A DNA stretch of 8,957 nucleotides from Phycisphaerae bacterium (GTDB lineage: Bacteria; Planctomycetota; Phycisphaerae; Sedimentisphaerales; SG8-4): contig JAUWLI010000100.1 of NCBI GenBank assembly GCA_030613765.1, positions 1 to 8,957 of the forward strand, in the 5' to 3' direction. Below, in pieces: positions 1-6,980 of the stretch. Each line of letters opens with the position of its first letter. Position 1 is the stretch's first letter. Both the position numbers and the translations under genes were made by a program. The notes beneath the pieces are model-generated. The model saw nothing but the letters and a program-made list of their open reading frames with translations. It searched no databases and had not been told where the DNA came from.

Positions 1-536
1 ATGAATTTTGCGGTGATGTTTGTCCCGCGGTAGTCGAACATCAACTCGGGTTTGCTCTTTTCAAACACATTTCCCTGGTTGTCCATGAGTGTGACCATTT
101 CTACAGCGGCGCCGATATCGCCGAAGTTGCCTCCGGCATTCATTTTTACGGCTCCTCCGATTGAGCCGGGTATGCCAGTGAGGGCTTCAATACCGGAAAG
201 ACCCTTCTGAACGCAACTTAAAACCAGCTTGCTCAAATCCGCGCCCGCCCATGCGGTGACCAGCTCGCCTTCAATTTGTGTCTGTTTGAATTGGTCTGCT
301 TGAAGGGTTATCACGGCCGCAGTGAGTCTGTCGTCACCGATTAAAAGGTTGGAGCCGAAGCCAATGACATAAATCCTGATATTGTTTTCATTGCACCGCC
401 GGACAACTTCTTTAAGTTGTTCTATGCTCTGGGGCTTTATAAAATAATCAGCGGGCCCGCCTAAACCGTACCATGTGTGATTGGCCAACGGATAGTCGGT
501 TTCAACTATTTTGTCTAAGTCGCTGAAGATATTCAT
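1..536 (-). CDS. murB: UDP-N-acetylenolpyruvoylglucosamine reductase, MurB (3' end outside window)
   Basis: MurB is the cytoplasmic FAD enzyme that uses NADPH to reduce UDP-GlcNAc-enolpyruvate to UDP-MurNAc, the second committed step of peptidoglycan synthesis. I translated it by hand because only the first 178 codons are present. Visible motifs are TWYGLGGPADYF (residues 21-32, the family's T-x-x-x-GGPA start), the FAD-binding VIGFGSNLLIGD (57-68), the hallmark GIPGSIGGAVKMNAG (121-135) and DYRGT (168-172), whose Tyr-Arg matches the family's YR substrate-site motif. The catalytic Ser and C-terminal domain lie beyond the window edge. The ATG at 536-534 is supported by a GGAAGG ribosome site (549-544) six bases upstream. 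It lies inside the end of murC, giving a 35-base overlap that suggests translational coupling, as is common in dcw clusters. Confidence 0.95.
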   Translation of the reverse strand, partial: MNIFSDLDKIVETDYPLANHTWYGLGGPADYFIKPQSIEQLKEVVRRCNENNIRIYVIGFGSNLLIGDDRLTAAVITLQADQFKQTQIEGELVTAWAGADLSKLVLSCVQKGLSGIEALTGIPGSIGGAVKMNAGGNFGDIGAAVEMVTLMDNQGNVFEKSKPELMFDYRGTNITAKF

Positions 537-1995
537 CTGCAACCTTCCAAATATCACCTGCTCCCATAGTAACGACCAAATCGCCTGCGGTTACATTGTC
601 CATTAAAAAATCGCAAATGGGGCCGAAACCATCGATAAATACCGCATCTGTACCGTTTTGGCGTATTTTTTCAACCAGAATCTGCGAATTAACGTCTTTT
701 TTTGCCGCCAGTGAGTCCCTGACGAAATAAATTTCCGGCATAATAGTTACATCGGCAAGCTTGAAGCTTTCTGAAAAGTCATTAAGTAAAAATCTTGTTC
801 TGCTGTATTGGTGCGGCTGAAAAACGCAGAAGATTCTTTTGGGTTGGTACCTTTGGCTTATTGCCGCCAGTGAAGCCCTGATTTCTGTTGGGTGGTGGGC
901 GTAATCGTCGATGACCGTGATTTGTCCGACCTGTCCTTTCAGCATTAGCCGGCGGTCGATACCGGTAAATCCGGGCAGAAGGGCGAGTATCTGGGATGCG
1001 TCCAGTCCGATATTTATCGCCATAGCCACGACCGCAAGGGCGTTTAGGATATTGTGAGTGCCCGGCAGGGAGTTTCGAGCGGGCCCTAACAATTTGCCAT
1101 TATGGTAAACATCAAAGGTATAAAAACCGTCATTCAGCTCAATATTGTCGGCGTAGAAATTGCAGTTTTTATCAAGGCCAAAGGTCTCGTGGGGGAAATC
1201 GGGCGGCAGCATGCCTATGACTTTTGCCACGTTCGCATCTGTACCGTTGGCAATCAGCACGCCGTTCGGTTTGACACCGAGGGCGAAATCACAAAAGGCA
1301 TCGACAATCTGGTCTTCGTCTTTGTAGTAATCGAGATGATACTGCTCGATATTTAGTATGAAGCCGATCCGGGGCTTGAGGTTCAGGAAGCTTCGGTCGT
1401 ATTCGCAGGCCTCAGCTATGAAGTATTTACTTTCTCCGACTCCGGAGGAGCCACCGAGTTGGATGATGTCGGCGCCGATGATAAAATTGGCGTCGACGCC
1501 CGCCTGTTTTAGACAGTATGTGAGCCATCCGCTGGTAGTGCTCTTGCCGTGGGTGCCGGCGACGGCGATGCCATCGTAGCAGTTGCAGAGTTGGCCTAAC
1601 ATCCGGGCGTATTTATAGATTTTGAGCCCTTTGCTGCGGGCCAGTTTCAGTTCGGGATTGTCTTCGTTTATGGCAGCGGAGATAACGACCGCGTCGGTGG
1701 CCGGGTCGAGATTGTCGGCGTTATGACCGATTTTTATGACAGCCCCCATCCCGCAGAGCCTGTCGGTAACGGCGGTTTGGTCCTGGTCTGAGCCGGATAC
1801 AATGGCGTGATTTTTTATAAGAAGCTGTGCCAGGCCGCTCATGCCGACTCCCCCTGCACCGATAAAGTGGAATCTTTTACCGGCAATGCCTGCGGCGGGG
1901 GCCTCTAAATTTACGACGGAGACTGCTGATTCCTGGGAGTTTATTCTATTTTCTATGTCTGAATTTTCTAAATTTGCTGTGTTTGGGCGGCTCAT
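502..1995 (-). CDS. murC: UDP-N-acetylmuramate--L-alanine ligase, MurC
   Basis: MurC is the ATP-dependent cytoplasmic ligase that adds L-Ala to UDP-MurNAc. It has 497 residues, normal for the family, with a nonconserved N-terminal extension of about 40 residues. Domain 1 opens with the Rossmann motif FHFIGAGGVGMSG (42-54). The ATP loop is AGTHGKSTT (146-154), with Ser where most homologues have Thr. EACEYDRSFL (195-204) and NIEQYHLDYY (215-224) form the central metal/substrate region. HNILNALA (314-321) begins the late central part, and DDYAHHPTEI (363-372), FQPHQYSRTR (392-401) and GAGDIW (478-483) belong to the C-terminal ligase domain. In NIEQYHLDYY a Tyr replaces the usual Asp before His220. 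The ATG at 1995 has an AAGGA site six bases upstream. The gene overlaps murB, so the two are probably cotranscribed, with ddl/ftsQ-type genes possibly following outside the window. Confidence 0.97.
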   Translation of the reverse strand: MSRPNTANLENSDIENRINSQESAVSVVNLEAPAAGIAGKRFHFIGAGGVGMSGLAQLLIKNHAIVSGSDQDQTAVTDRLCGMGAVIKIGHNADNLDPATDAVVISAAINEDNPELKLARSKGLKIYKYARMLGQLCNCYDGIAVAGTHGKSTTSGWLTYCLKQAGVDANFIIGADIIQLGGSSGVGESKYFIAEACEYDRSFLNLKPRIGFILNIEQYHLDYYKDEDQIVDAFCDFALGVKPNGVLIANGTDANVAKVIGMLPPDFPHETFGLDKNCNFYADNIELNDGFYTFDVYHNGKLLGPARNSLPGTHNILNALAVVAMAINIGLDASQILALLPGFTGIDRRLMLKGQVGQITVIDDYAHHPTEIRASLAAISQRYQPKRIFCVFQPHQYSRTRFLLNDFSESFKLADVTIMPEIYFVRDSLAAKKDVNSQILVEKIRQNGTDAVFIDGFGPICDFLMDNVTAGDLVVTMGAGDIWKVADEYLQRLRQNS

Positions 1996-2033
1996 ATCTC
2001 ATCCTTGATAATAATTGAGGTTCCATTGGGGTG

Positions 2034-2042
2034 ATATTAGCA
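2034..2042 (-). promoter_or_regulatory. Possible extended -10 promoter element for murC-murB
   Basis: On the minus strand TGCTAATAT reads as an extended -10 (TG-n-TAATAT) about 40 bases before the murC ATG. No good -35 box lies at 16-18 bases; the region there is a pyrimidine run. A promoter is expected here because an intrinsic terminator (2064-2094) lies just upstream and separates murC from the beta-helix gene. The element itself is weak. Confidence 0.35.
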
Positions 2043-2063
2043 TAAAAGCGGGACAAAGAAAAG

Positions 2064-2094
2064 AAAAAAGGCCGGGAGTTTAATTCTCACGGCC
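2064..2094 (-). terminator. Intrinsic terminator after the beta-helix/dockerin gene
   Basis: A GC-rich hairpin has a GGCCG/CGGCC stem, one mismatch, a further GAG/CTC segment and a 7-base AT loop (2070-2094). On the minus strand it is followed directly by six T residues (2069-2064) and a T-rich stretch. It begins 35 bases after the stop codon of the 816-residue protein. On the plus strand only four T residues follow after a short gap, so any bidirectional activity would be weaker. Confidence 0.85.
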
Positions 2095-2128
2095 CTGTTT
2101 TATGTTTGGCAAGTGTATAAGGTTACAA

Positions 2129-4579
2129 TTACGGCTCGGTGCCTGCAAGCCAGTTGCCGCAAAGTATCGCCACGTCTTTGAAGTCCACCACGCCGTCGCC
2201 GTTGAGGTCGCCGGGGATGGGATGGGTAATATGCTGGTAGGGATAGCTCTGATTTTCCATGATGAGCCAGGTATTGGTGAAATCCCAGCCGGCAAACGTC
2301 GCCTGCTGTTTCATCTCGGCCGTTGTTTTGCCCGTTCCGCCGGCACTGGTAGGTTGACCGCTGGTATTAATATCCCAATAGCAGTGGCTGATAACGTTGT
2401 TATTTCTTCCCACCAGGCCGCCGAAATCAATCGAACCAGTACCAACAGTAACAGCCCCCTTGGCGTAGCAGTTGCTGATCGTGCCGTGGTAGTTCGTTCC
2501 CGCCAGGCCGCCGAGACCATTTGAATAACCTCCACTAACCGCCCCGGTGGCATAGCAGTTGGTAATATTGCCGCTGTTAGATCCTACCAGGCCGCCGAGT
2601 GAAGAAACCATTCCGGTTACCTCCCCGGTGGCATAGCAGTTACTGATCGTGCCCCACCAGTTATCTCCCACCAGGCCGCCGAGTACAGCTCTGCCGGTTA
2701 CCTCCCCACTCGCAGAGCAATCGCTAATCGTGCGGCGCCAGTTATATCCCACAAGAATTCCAAGGTTATTTCCCGAACCATTGATCGTGGCGGCCACCAC
2801 ACCCAGGTTACGTAGCCTGGCGGATGGACCTGTTTCGCCGAACAGGCCCAGGCTAGATGAACCACTTTGAATTAGCCCCGAAATGGTATGGCCGGCGCCG
2901 TCAAAATTCCCATAAAATGGCGTCGATTCATTACCGATCGGATTGATAATAAAACCCGGCGGAATAACAATATCATCGGTCATAACAAAATGAATATTAC
3001 TTCCCCAGTAACCGGCATTCTCAGAAAGAATTTGTAACTGCCCGGCCGTGGCGATTCGGTAGGGATCGGTTTCTGTGCCGCTGCCGTCGCCTAAGGCGAA
3101 ATGAACCGTTACGCTCTTTGGTGAATCCATCAAAATGTTTTTAGGCTCGGTACTGCCGGTCAGGTCGCCGCTGAAGTAATCGAAGAGGCAACCTGGCGCC
3201 GGTTCGACGTCCAGCTCAACCAGGGTCCCCGGTGCATATACCCCACCGGGCGGATCCAGAGTAACCGAACCTCCATCCGCCGGCGCCAAAGTTATGCTTA
3301 ACTCACAATTAAAGTGGGCCGTGACGGTTAGGTCGGAGTCCATGGTGATGGTTTCTGGATTGTTACTGCCCGTTAGATCGCCGCTCCAATGGTCGAAAGT
3401 ATACCCAACCGCGGCGTTAGCGGTCACCGTCACCACGATGCCGGGAAAATAGTATCCTCCGGGTGGAATTAAGATGACCGAACCGGCACCCTCGGGCTCA
3501 ATAACAATCGTCGGGGTGAATCCCATCCATTCATCGACGCCGATATCGACCGTATTGAATATAATCCTCATATCTCCATCGAAATCGGCCGCCGGCAGAT
3601 TCGAAGCACTATTACTTCCGGCATTGATGCAAGGTGAAGTACCCTGCAGGTGAAAATCACCCGAGGCGGCGTCAACGAAACAGGGATCCGTATCAATACA
3701 GCCGGCGCCGAACCATGGTTGTCCGGTGCCGCCGTCAACATCGCTGTATCTTACAACCGAGCTGACGATGAAACCACTATCATAAATCTCGTTGCCGGCA
3801 GTTCCGGCGGTGTCTTGCCAGAGGATGCAGTTGGTTAGGGGCGATGAGGAAAGACTGTCGTTGTAAATCCCGCCGCCATAGGTGGTCGCTGTGTTGTTAT
3901 AGAAGGTGCAGTTAGTCAGGACCGAATAGCTTTGCCTGTTGTATATCCCACCGCCGGCGGCAGTTGCCGAGTTGTCATAAAAAATACAGTTGATCAGGAT
4001 TGGTGAGGAGGAGAAGTTATACAACGCGCCGCCGTTGACAGCGATGTTGCCGACGAAGGTGCAGTTGGAAATCGTAGGTGAGCATCCATAGTTAAACATG
4101 CCCGCGCCGTTATCCAGGCTGTAGCCGGCGGTGATGATAAAGCCGTCCAGGACAGCGCTGCTGCTGAGATTCGTCCCGCTGGGATGGTAAAAAACATGCC
4201 GGCAGTTGTCCAGGTTGTTTCCCTCGACGCCAATATCGCCGCTCAGGATGGTTGGGTTGCCGTGCCAATCTCGATCAGCCATATTGGGATCGCCGCTATC
4301 GGGGAAACCGCCGTAGATCTCAACGCCGTATTTCATGCAGAAAGAATCGTTGGAGGAGGTGCCGGGCTTGTACGTCCCCGCGGCCACCCATATATGATCG
4401 ACGACCGATGCCGTTAACAAGGCTGACTGCAGGTCGGTGTGGGCATCCTGCCAGGAAGTGCCGTCATTATCTCCGCTGGCATCATCATTGACATAGATAA
4501 TATTCCCTGCAACGGGACATACGATAACTGACAGGAAAACACACGCTGCAAGCATGTTTCTTGGATTTGCTATCCCCAT
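2129..4579 (-). CDS. Secreted modular protein: beta-helix, two InlB-type B-repeats, GLUG repeats, C-terminal dockerin-like loop
   Basis: This is an 816-residue, probably extracellular protein of unknown specific function. Residues 1 to about 25 form a signal peptide (hydrophobic AACVFLSVIV core). Residues 28-75 carry the IYVNDDASG...DGTSWQDA...IWVAAGTYKP opening typical of planctomycete parallel beta-helix proteins. Helix rungs with GG(G/A)-(I/L)YN and NC(T/I)F motifs run through about 155-250. Residues 356-423 and 424-494 are two InlB-type B-repeats, each with a PPGG...PG turn and a GDLTGS...MDS...V-HF ending. DGSGTETDPYRIAT (498-511) opens a GLUG domain with repeats starting near residues 607, 634, 662, 690 and 720. 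The C-terminus (790-816) is a single dockerin-type loop with Asp/Asn calcium ligands, DLNGDGVVDFKD. The ATG at 4579 has a GGAGGAG site five bases upstream. It is monocistronic, with a promoter at 4721-4748 and a terminator at 2064-2094. A role in adhesion or surface assembly is inference. Confidence 0.9.
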   Translation of the reverse strand: MGIANPRNMLAACVFLSVIVCPVAGNIIYVNDDASGDNDGTSWQDAHTDLQSALLTASVVDHIWVAAGTYKPGTSSNDSFCMKYGVEIYGGFPDSGDPNMADRDWHGNPTILSGDIGVEGNNLDNCRHVFYHPSGTNLSSSAVLDGFIITAGYSLDNGAGMFNYGCSPTISNCTFVGNIAVNGGALYNFSSSPILINCIFYDNSATAAGGGIYNRQSYSVLTNCTFYNNTATTYGGGIYNDSLSSSPLTNCILWQDTAGTAGNEIYDSGFIVSSVVRYSDVDGGTGQPWFGAGCIDTDPCFVDAASGDFHLQGTSPCINAGSNSASNLPAADFDGDMRIIFNTVDIGVDEWMGFTPTIVIEPEGAGSVILIPPGGYYFPGIVVTVTANAAVGYTFDHWSGDLTGSNNPETITMDSDLTVTAHFNCELSITLAPADGGSVTLDPPGGVYAPGTLVELDVEPAPGCLFDYFSGDLTGSTEPKNILMDSPKSVTVHFALGDGSGTETDPYRIATAGQLQILSENAGYWGSNIHFVMTDDIVIPPGFIINPIGNESTPFYGNFDGAGHTISGLIQSGSSSLGLFGETGPSARLRNLGVVAATINGSGNNLGILVGYNWRRTISDCSASGEVTGRAVLGGLVGDNWWGTISNCYATGEVTGMVSSLGGLVGSNSGNITNCYATGAVSGGYSNGLGGLAGTNYHGTISNCYAKGAVTVGTGSIDFGGLVGRNNNVISHCYWDINTSGQPTSAGGTGKTTAEMKQQATFAGWDFTNTWLIMENQSYPYQHITHPIPGDLNGDGVVDFKDVAILCGNWLAGTEP
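2345..2770 (-). repeat. GLUG repeat tract inside the beta-helix/dockerin gene
   Basis: Five degenerate coding repeats of 27-30 codons encode GGLVG-x-N...I-x-x-CYA-x-G-x-V units. They are visible in the DNA as recurring ccaggccgccga and gcatagcagtt words on the plus strand. Middle copies are most alike; the first (GILVGYN) and last (GGLVGRN...CYWD) have diverged. This is protein-domain repetition and not a CRISPR or mobile repeat. Confidence 0.85.
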
Positions 4580-4677
4580 TTTTACTCCTCCGAAAAAGGT
4601 TCTTGTTTTTATAACTCTCGTGTTGCAAGCTCTCTATGCTGTACGGCCATTCAGGGAGAAGCGCTAAAGGGTACGTA

Positions 4678-4708
4678 TTTTCGCTATTCTCTCCAGGATA
4701 GCCGAAAA
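4678..4708 (-). other. Hairpin in the 5' leader of the beta-helix/dockerin gene
   Basis: The predicted leader (about 4713 to 4580) contains a near-perfect inverted repeat. Read on the plus strand, its arms are TTTTC+GCTAT and ATAGC+C+GAAAA, with ten base pairs, one bulged C and a 10-base loop (4688-4697). It is not followed by a T-tract, so it is not an obvious terminator. It could stabilise the mRNA or bind a regulator. Confidence 0.5.
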
Positions 4709-4720
4709 ACACATAAAAAC

Positions 4721-4748
4721 AGCATACCAGATTGTCGCTGTATGTCAA
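4721..4748 (-). promoter_or_regulatory. Sigma-70-type promoter of the beta-helix/dockerin gene
   Basis: On the minus strand a consensus -35 TTGACA (4748-4743) is followed after 16 bases by TATGCT (4726-4721, 4 of 6 matches). The expected start near 4713 gives a leader of about 134 bases before the ATG at 4579. The box lies about 60 bases after the stop codon of the dockerin remnant, so the gene is probably expressed independently of the sulfatase upstream. Confidence 0.65.
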
Positions 4749-4807
4749 GAAAAAAATGTCCCGTTACTATGACAATTCAGGACCTAAATACGGGTGGATG
4801 TTTATTG

Positions 4808-4993
4808 TTACGGTTCTATGCCTGCCAGCCAGTTGGCGCAAATTATCGCCAGGTCTTTGAAGTCCACCACGCCGTCAGGGATGATGGCTGTGTTGCCGAT
4901 GAAGGAGCAGTTGGTCACCGTTGGGCTGCATTTGTTGTTGGACATCCCGCCGCTATTCTCATGTTGTCGATATTGGATTAGGAAGGTCTGGTT
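4808..4993 (-). pseudogene. Remnant of a second beta-helix/dockerin gene
   Basis: Reading the minus strand from 4993, a frame with no start codon of its own encodes unrelated residues, then GGMSNNKCSPTVTNCSFIGN (beta-helix rung, about 4951-4892), then at once DGVVDFKDLAIICANWLAG (dockerin loop, about 4876-4820), Ile-Glu-Pro and TAA at 4810-4808. Both parts match the intact downstream gene: NYGCSPTISNCTFVGN and DGVVDFKDVAILCGNWLAG. The dockerin part shares a 24-base identical run (4853-4876 with 2174-2197). Everything normally between rung and dockerin is missing, along with the first half of the calcium loop, so an internal deletion is the simplest reading. The 5' part is also lost, with the sulfatase stop only a few bases upstream. 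I see no ribosome site or signal peptide, so it is probably not expressed as a functional protein. Confidence 0.8.
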
Positions 4994-4997
4994 TTAT

Positions 4998-6554
4998 TTA
5001 CAGGCTTCCGACCGGAGCCTTTGGGGCTTGCGGCCATGGTGTTTCGCTGGGAGCCCATTCCTTCGGCTGCGTGGCGCGGATCCTGTCTACGGCTTTTTTC
5101 AACCAGTCGGGTGGGTTCTCGTTCTCGTCAATTCCGTAGACGTAGGGCAGCGGCGGCTCCATCAGGAGCGGCTTGTCTCCCAGCGGGGGGCGCTCGGCAT
5201 CGACTTCCAGAAGGCGGGCGCGAAGCCGTTTTACAATGTCCGGGTGTTGGGCGGCGATGTCCGTCGTCTCGCAGGGGTCTGTCTTAATGTTGTAAAGGAG
5301 TTTTCCCATGAGCTTGTAGTCGCCCTTGCGGATGGTAGGGATGCGGACGCTGCCGCTGACTTCAAAGACGATTTCATCGCGCGGACTGGGCTCACCGCGG
5401 AAGATCATACCGGTCATATCGAGACTGTCGACAGGGAGTTCCTGCTTGTGGCGGCCCCCGGCGATGGTGATGAAGGTCGTGAAGAAATCGGCAATGAACA
5501 TCATCCCGTCATTGACAGTGCCGGGCTGGGTGTGCCCCGGCCAGCGAATGATGCAGGGCACGCGCACGCCACCTTCGAACGTGGTGTTCTTTGTGCCGCG
5601 ATAAGGCTTGTTCATTTCCTCGGTGAGGCCGCCGTTGTCGTTGGTGAAGACAAGCAAGGTGTTGTCGGCAAAGCCGTGTTTTTCCAGTGCAGTCACGATG
5701 CGCCCGATGGCGTCATCGAAGCACTTCAGGGCGGCTTCGCGAGCAGTGTATTTGTCTGTGTATCGGGGAACGCGATCGATCGGCCCGTGAACGGCATTGA
5801 ACGGGATATAGAGGAAAAACGGCTGCTCTTTACCCTGTTTGGCGATGACACGCTCGGATTCGGCGGCGATAAGGTCGGTGGTATAGCCCTCCTCCCGGAT
5901 TGGCTGTTCATTGCGGTGCCAGTCGTACACGACAAAACGCGCCGGTGCGTTGTGCGGGATCATTCTGTCATAGTAGTCGATGCCCCAGGCGTAGTGGCCG
6001 TATTGGTGCATGAAACCCTGCTGCATCGGCAGGTGTTCCTTCAGCCATTCGCCCGCGTGCCATTTCCCGATGATTGCAGTGAAGTAGTGCGCTTGCTTTA
6101 AGGCTTCAGCGATGGTCCGTTCGTTAGCGTCGAGAGCGTGGATACGGCGAGTGGGGACGCCCTCGTCGTTGTGGGCAAGAGTCAGGCCGAGCTTTTCGAG
6201 ATAGCTGGGTTTGCCGAAGTCTTCGCTGCGCCAGTCCATCCAGTTGCGGAAGGCATAGCGGCCAGTCAAAAAGGCGCCGCGGGTCGGCGCACAGACGGAG
6301 TGTGTGTAGAACTGGGAGAGCCTAAGACCATCAGACGCAAGCCGGTCGATATGAGGGGTGAGCTCGGGGTTGCCGCCGTTGAAGCCGGGTTCAGCCCAGC
6401 CCATGTCGTCGCTGAGAATGAAGACGATGTTGGGTCTCGAACCTGCGAGTTTCCTGCCAATTCGGTTCTTTGTTTCATTGTCGTTTACTGAACAGCCGGC
6501 AAATAAGGCCGTCGCTGTAGCCGCTGTGGCTTTCAAGAACTGTCTTCTGTTCAT
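4998..6554 (-). CDS. Tat-exported, probably lipid-anchored sulfatase (arylsulfatase family, S1-type)
   Basis: This 518-residue formylglycine sulfatase hydrolyses sulfate esters, probably of a polysaccharide, outside the cytoplasm. I chose the ATG at 6554 over a GTG at 6599 because it places a Tat motif at the N-terminus (MNRRQFLK), followed by a hydrophobic Ala/Thr stretch and a lipobox-like FAGC with Cys21; GGAAGG lies four bases upstream. Active-site features are metal ligands Asp49-Asp50 (ILSDDMGW), the maturation motif C88-A-P-T-R followed by GAFLTGR, GKWHAG (Lys164, His166), NAVHGP (His256), TNDNGG (Asp306-Asn307) and RGTKNTTFEGG (Lys322). The full catalytic set appears intact. CxPxR needs Cys-to-formylglycine conversion by anSME or FGE, neither of which is in the window. 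The substrate cannot be read from sequence; the closest feel is the arylsulfatase A/B-like group. Its composition looks more GC-rich than that of its neighbours. Confidence 0.93.
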   Translation of the reverse strand: MNRRQFLKATAATATALFAGCSVNDNETKNRIGRKLAGSRPNIVFILSDDMGWAEPGFNGGNPELTPHIDRLASDGLRLSQFYTHSVCAPTRGAFLTGRYAFRNWMDWRSEDFGKPSYLEKLGLTLAHNDEGVPTRRIHALDANERTIAEALKQAHYFTAIIGKWHAGEWLKEHLPMQQGFMHQYGHYAWGIDYYDRMIPHNAPARFVVYDWHRNEQPIREEGYTTDLIAAESERVIAKQGKEQPFFLYIPFNAVHGPIDRVPRYTDKYTAREAALKCFDDAIGRIVTALEKHGFADNTLLVFTNDNGGLTEEMNKPYRGTKNTTFEGGVRVPCIIRWPGHTQPGTVNDGMMFIADFFTTFITIAGGRHKQELPVDSLDMTGMIFRGEPSPRDEIVFEVSGSVRIPTIRKGDYKLMGKLLYNIKTDPCETTDIAAQHPDIVKRLRARLLEVDAERPPLGDKPLLMEPPLPYVYGIDENENPPDWLKKAVDRIRATQPKEWAPSETPWPQAPKAPVGSL

Positions 6555-6558
6555 CTTG

Positions 6559-6564
6559 CCTTCC
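6559..6564 (-). promoter_or_regulatory. Ribosome binding site that decides the sulfatase start
   Basis: GGAAGG lies four bases before the ATG at 6554. This spacing is short, but the start gives an exact Tat leader, whereas the longer GTG-initiated version would bury it behind 15 residues with no export character. Confidence 0.6.
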
Positions 6565-6629
6565 CGGAAAAAAGTACAAGTTCGACAACCTCCTGACACT
6601 ATCGCAGGAGTGATTGCTGAAGTGATTTT

Positions 6630-6659
6630 ATTGTATCATGCGAAGCTCCGCCATGGCAA
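6630..6659 (-). promoter_or_regulatory. Sigma-70-type promoter of the sulfatase gene
   Basis: On the minus strand TTGCCA (6659-6654, 5 of 6 matches) is followed after 18 bases by TACAAT (6635-6630, 5 of 6 matches), with an extended -10 TG immediately before it (TGATACAAT). The expected start is near 6623, giving a leader of about 70 bases. Although it lies only about 60 bases beyond the XRE gene, it suggests the sulfatase is a separate transcription unit. Confidence 0.6.
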
Positions 6660-6722
6660 GGCAACTTATGGCTGCGATTGAGTCTTCCCAGATCAAGACA
6701 AAAATGATTTTTTCACGTCCCC

Positions 6723-6938
6723 TTAGCCGGGCCCTTGGTCCGGGACGAATTCAATTAAATCGCCTGGGGTGCAGTTCAGAGCTTTGCAGAGCTGGTTCAA
6801 GGTGGAAAATCGGATGGCCCTTGCCTTGTTGGTTTTTAGGATGGAGAGGTTATTGACCGCCAGTCCTGTTGCCTCGGCCAGGTCTTTTAGTTTCATCCGC
6901 CGGTCCAAAAGTACGTAATCCAGTCGAACGTTAATCAT
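6723..6938 (-). CDS. Small XRE-family (Cro/C1-type) DNA-binding regulator, YozG-like
   Basis: This 71-residue protein is essentially one helix-turn-helix domain: LKDLAEATGLAVNNLSILK (17-35) holds the turn and recognition helix, and AIRFSTLNQLCKALNCTPGD (41-60) is the remaining helical part. The LSILK...IRFSTL...LCKAL-C-PGDL-EFVPD pattern is the signature of the small regulators, typified by Bacillus YozG, that often sit next to DUF2975 membrane proteins. It begins 15 bases after the upstream membrane-protein gene. Its AAAGGAGG ribosome site (6954-6947) shares a base with that gene's stop codon, so expression is coupled. With no sensor domain it probably acts as a dimeric repressor or activator, perhaps of its own operon; the target is unknown. 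No convincing terminator follows, only a weak AT hairpin near 6700-6720. Confidence 0.9.
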   Translation of the reverse strand: MINVRLDYVLLDRRMKLKDLAEATGLAVNNLSILKTNKARAIRFSTLNQLCKALNCTPGDLIEFVPDQGPG

Positions 6939-6953
6939 CTTTGTTGCCTCCTT

Positions 6954-6980
6954 TCAGACCAGCGTTTTTGATTCTTCAAT
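6954..6980 (-). repeat. 27-base direct repeat, copy 1 (3' end of membrane-protein gene B)
   Basis: This stretch is identical to 7482-7508. It covers the last eight codons (EESKTLV and one partner base set) and the TGA stop of the 161-residue membrane protein. Identity at the DNA level, against much divergence elsewhere in the two genes, points to duplication with later gene conversion or strong constraint on this tail. Confidence 0.9.

Noticed and set aside
2102..2524. Plus-strand open frames opposite the beta-helix/dockerin gene
   Set aside because: They lie within the coding repeats of the minus-strand gene and lack ribosome sites and recognisable protein features.
2345..2770. Regularly spaced repeats resembling a CRISPR array
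   Set aside because: The repeats are in frame, degenerate, 81-90 bases apart, and encode GLUG units; there are no conserved repeats with unique spacers.
4794..6101. Long plus-strand open frame of 435 codons
   Set aside because: It lies antisense to the sulfatase, whose motifs and catalytic residues are clear. The antisense frame shows no recognisable domain and has no ribosome site; it is a shadow of GC-rich codon structure.
6555..6599. Upstream GTG start adding 15 residues to the sulfatase
   Set aside because: The extension places non-hydrophobic residues before the Tat motif. The ATG at 6554 gives an exact twin-arginine leader with a nearby GGAAGG.
6697..6720. Terminator after the XRE gene
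   Set aside because: The only inverted repeat is an A/T-only stem (AAAAA/TTTTT), too weak to call as an intrinsic terminator.
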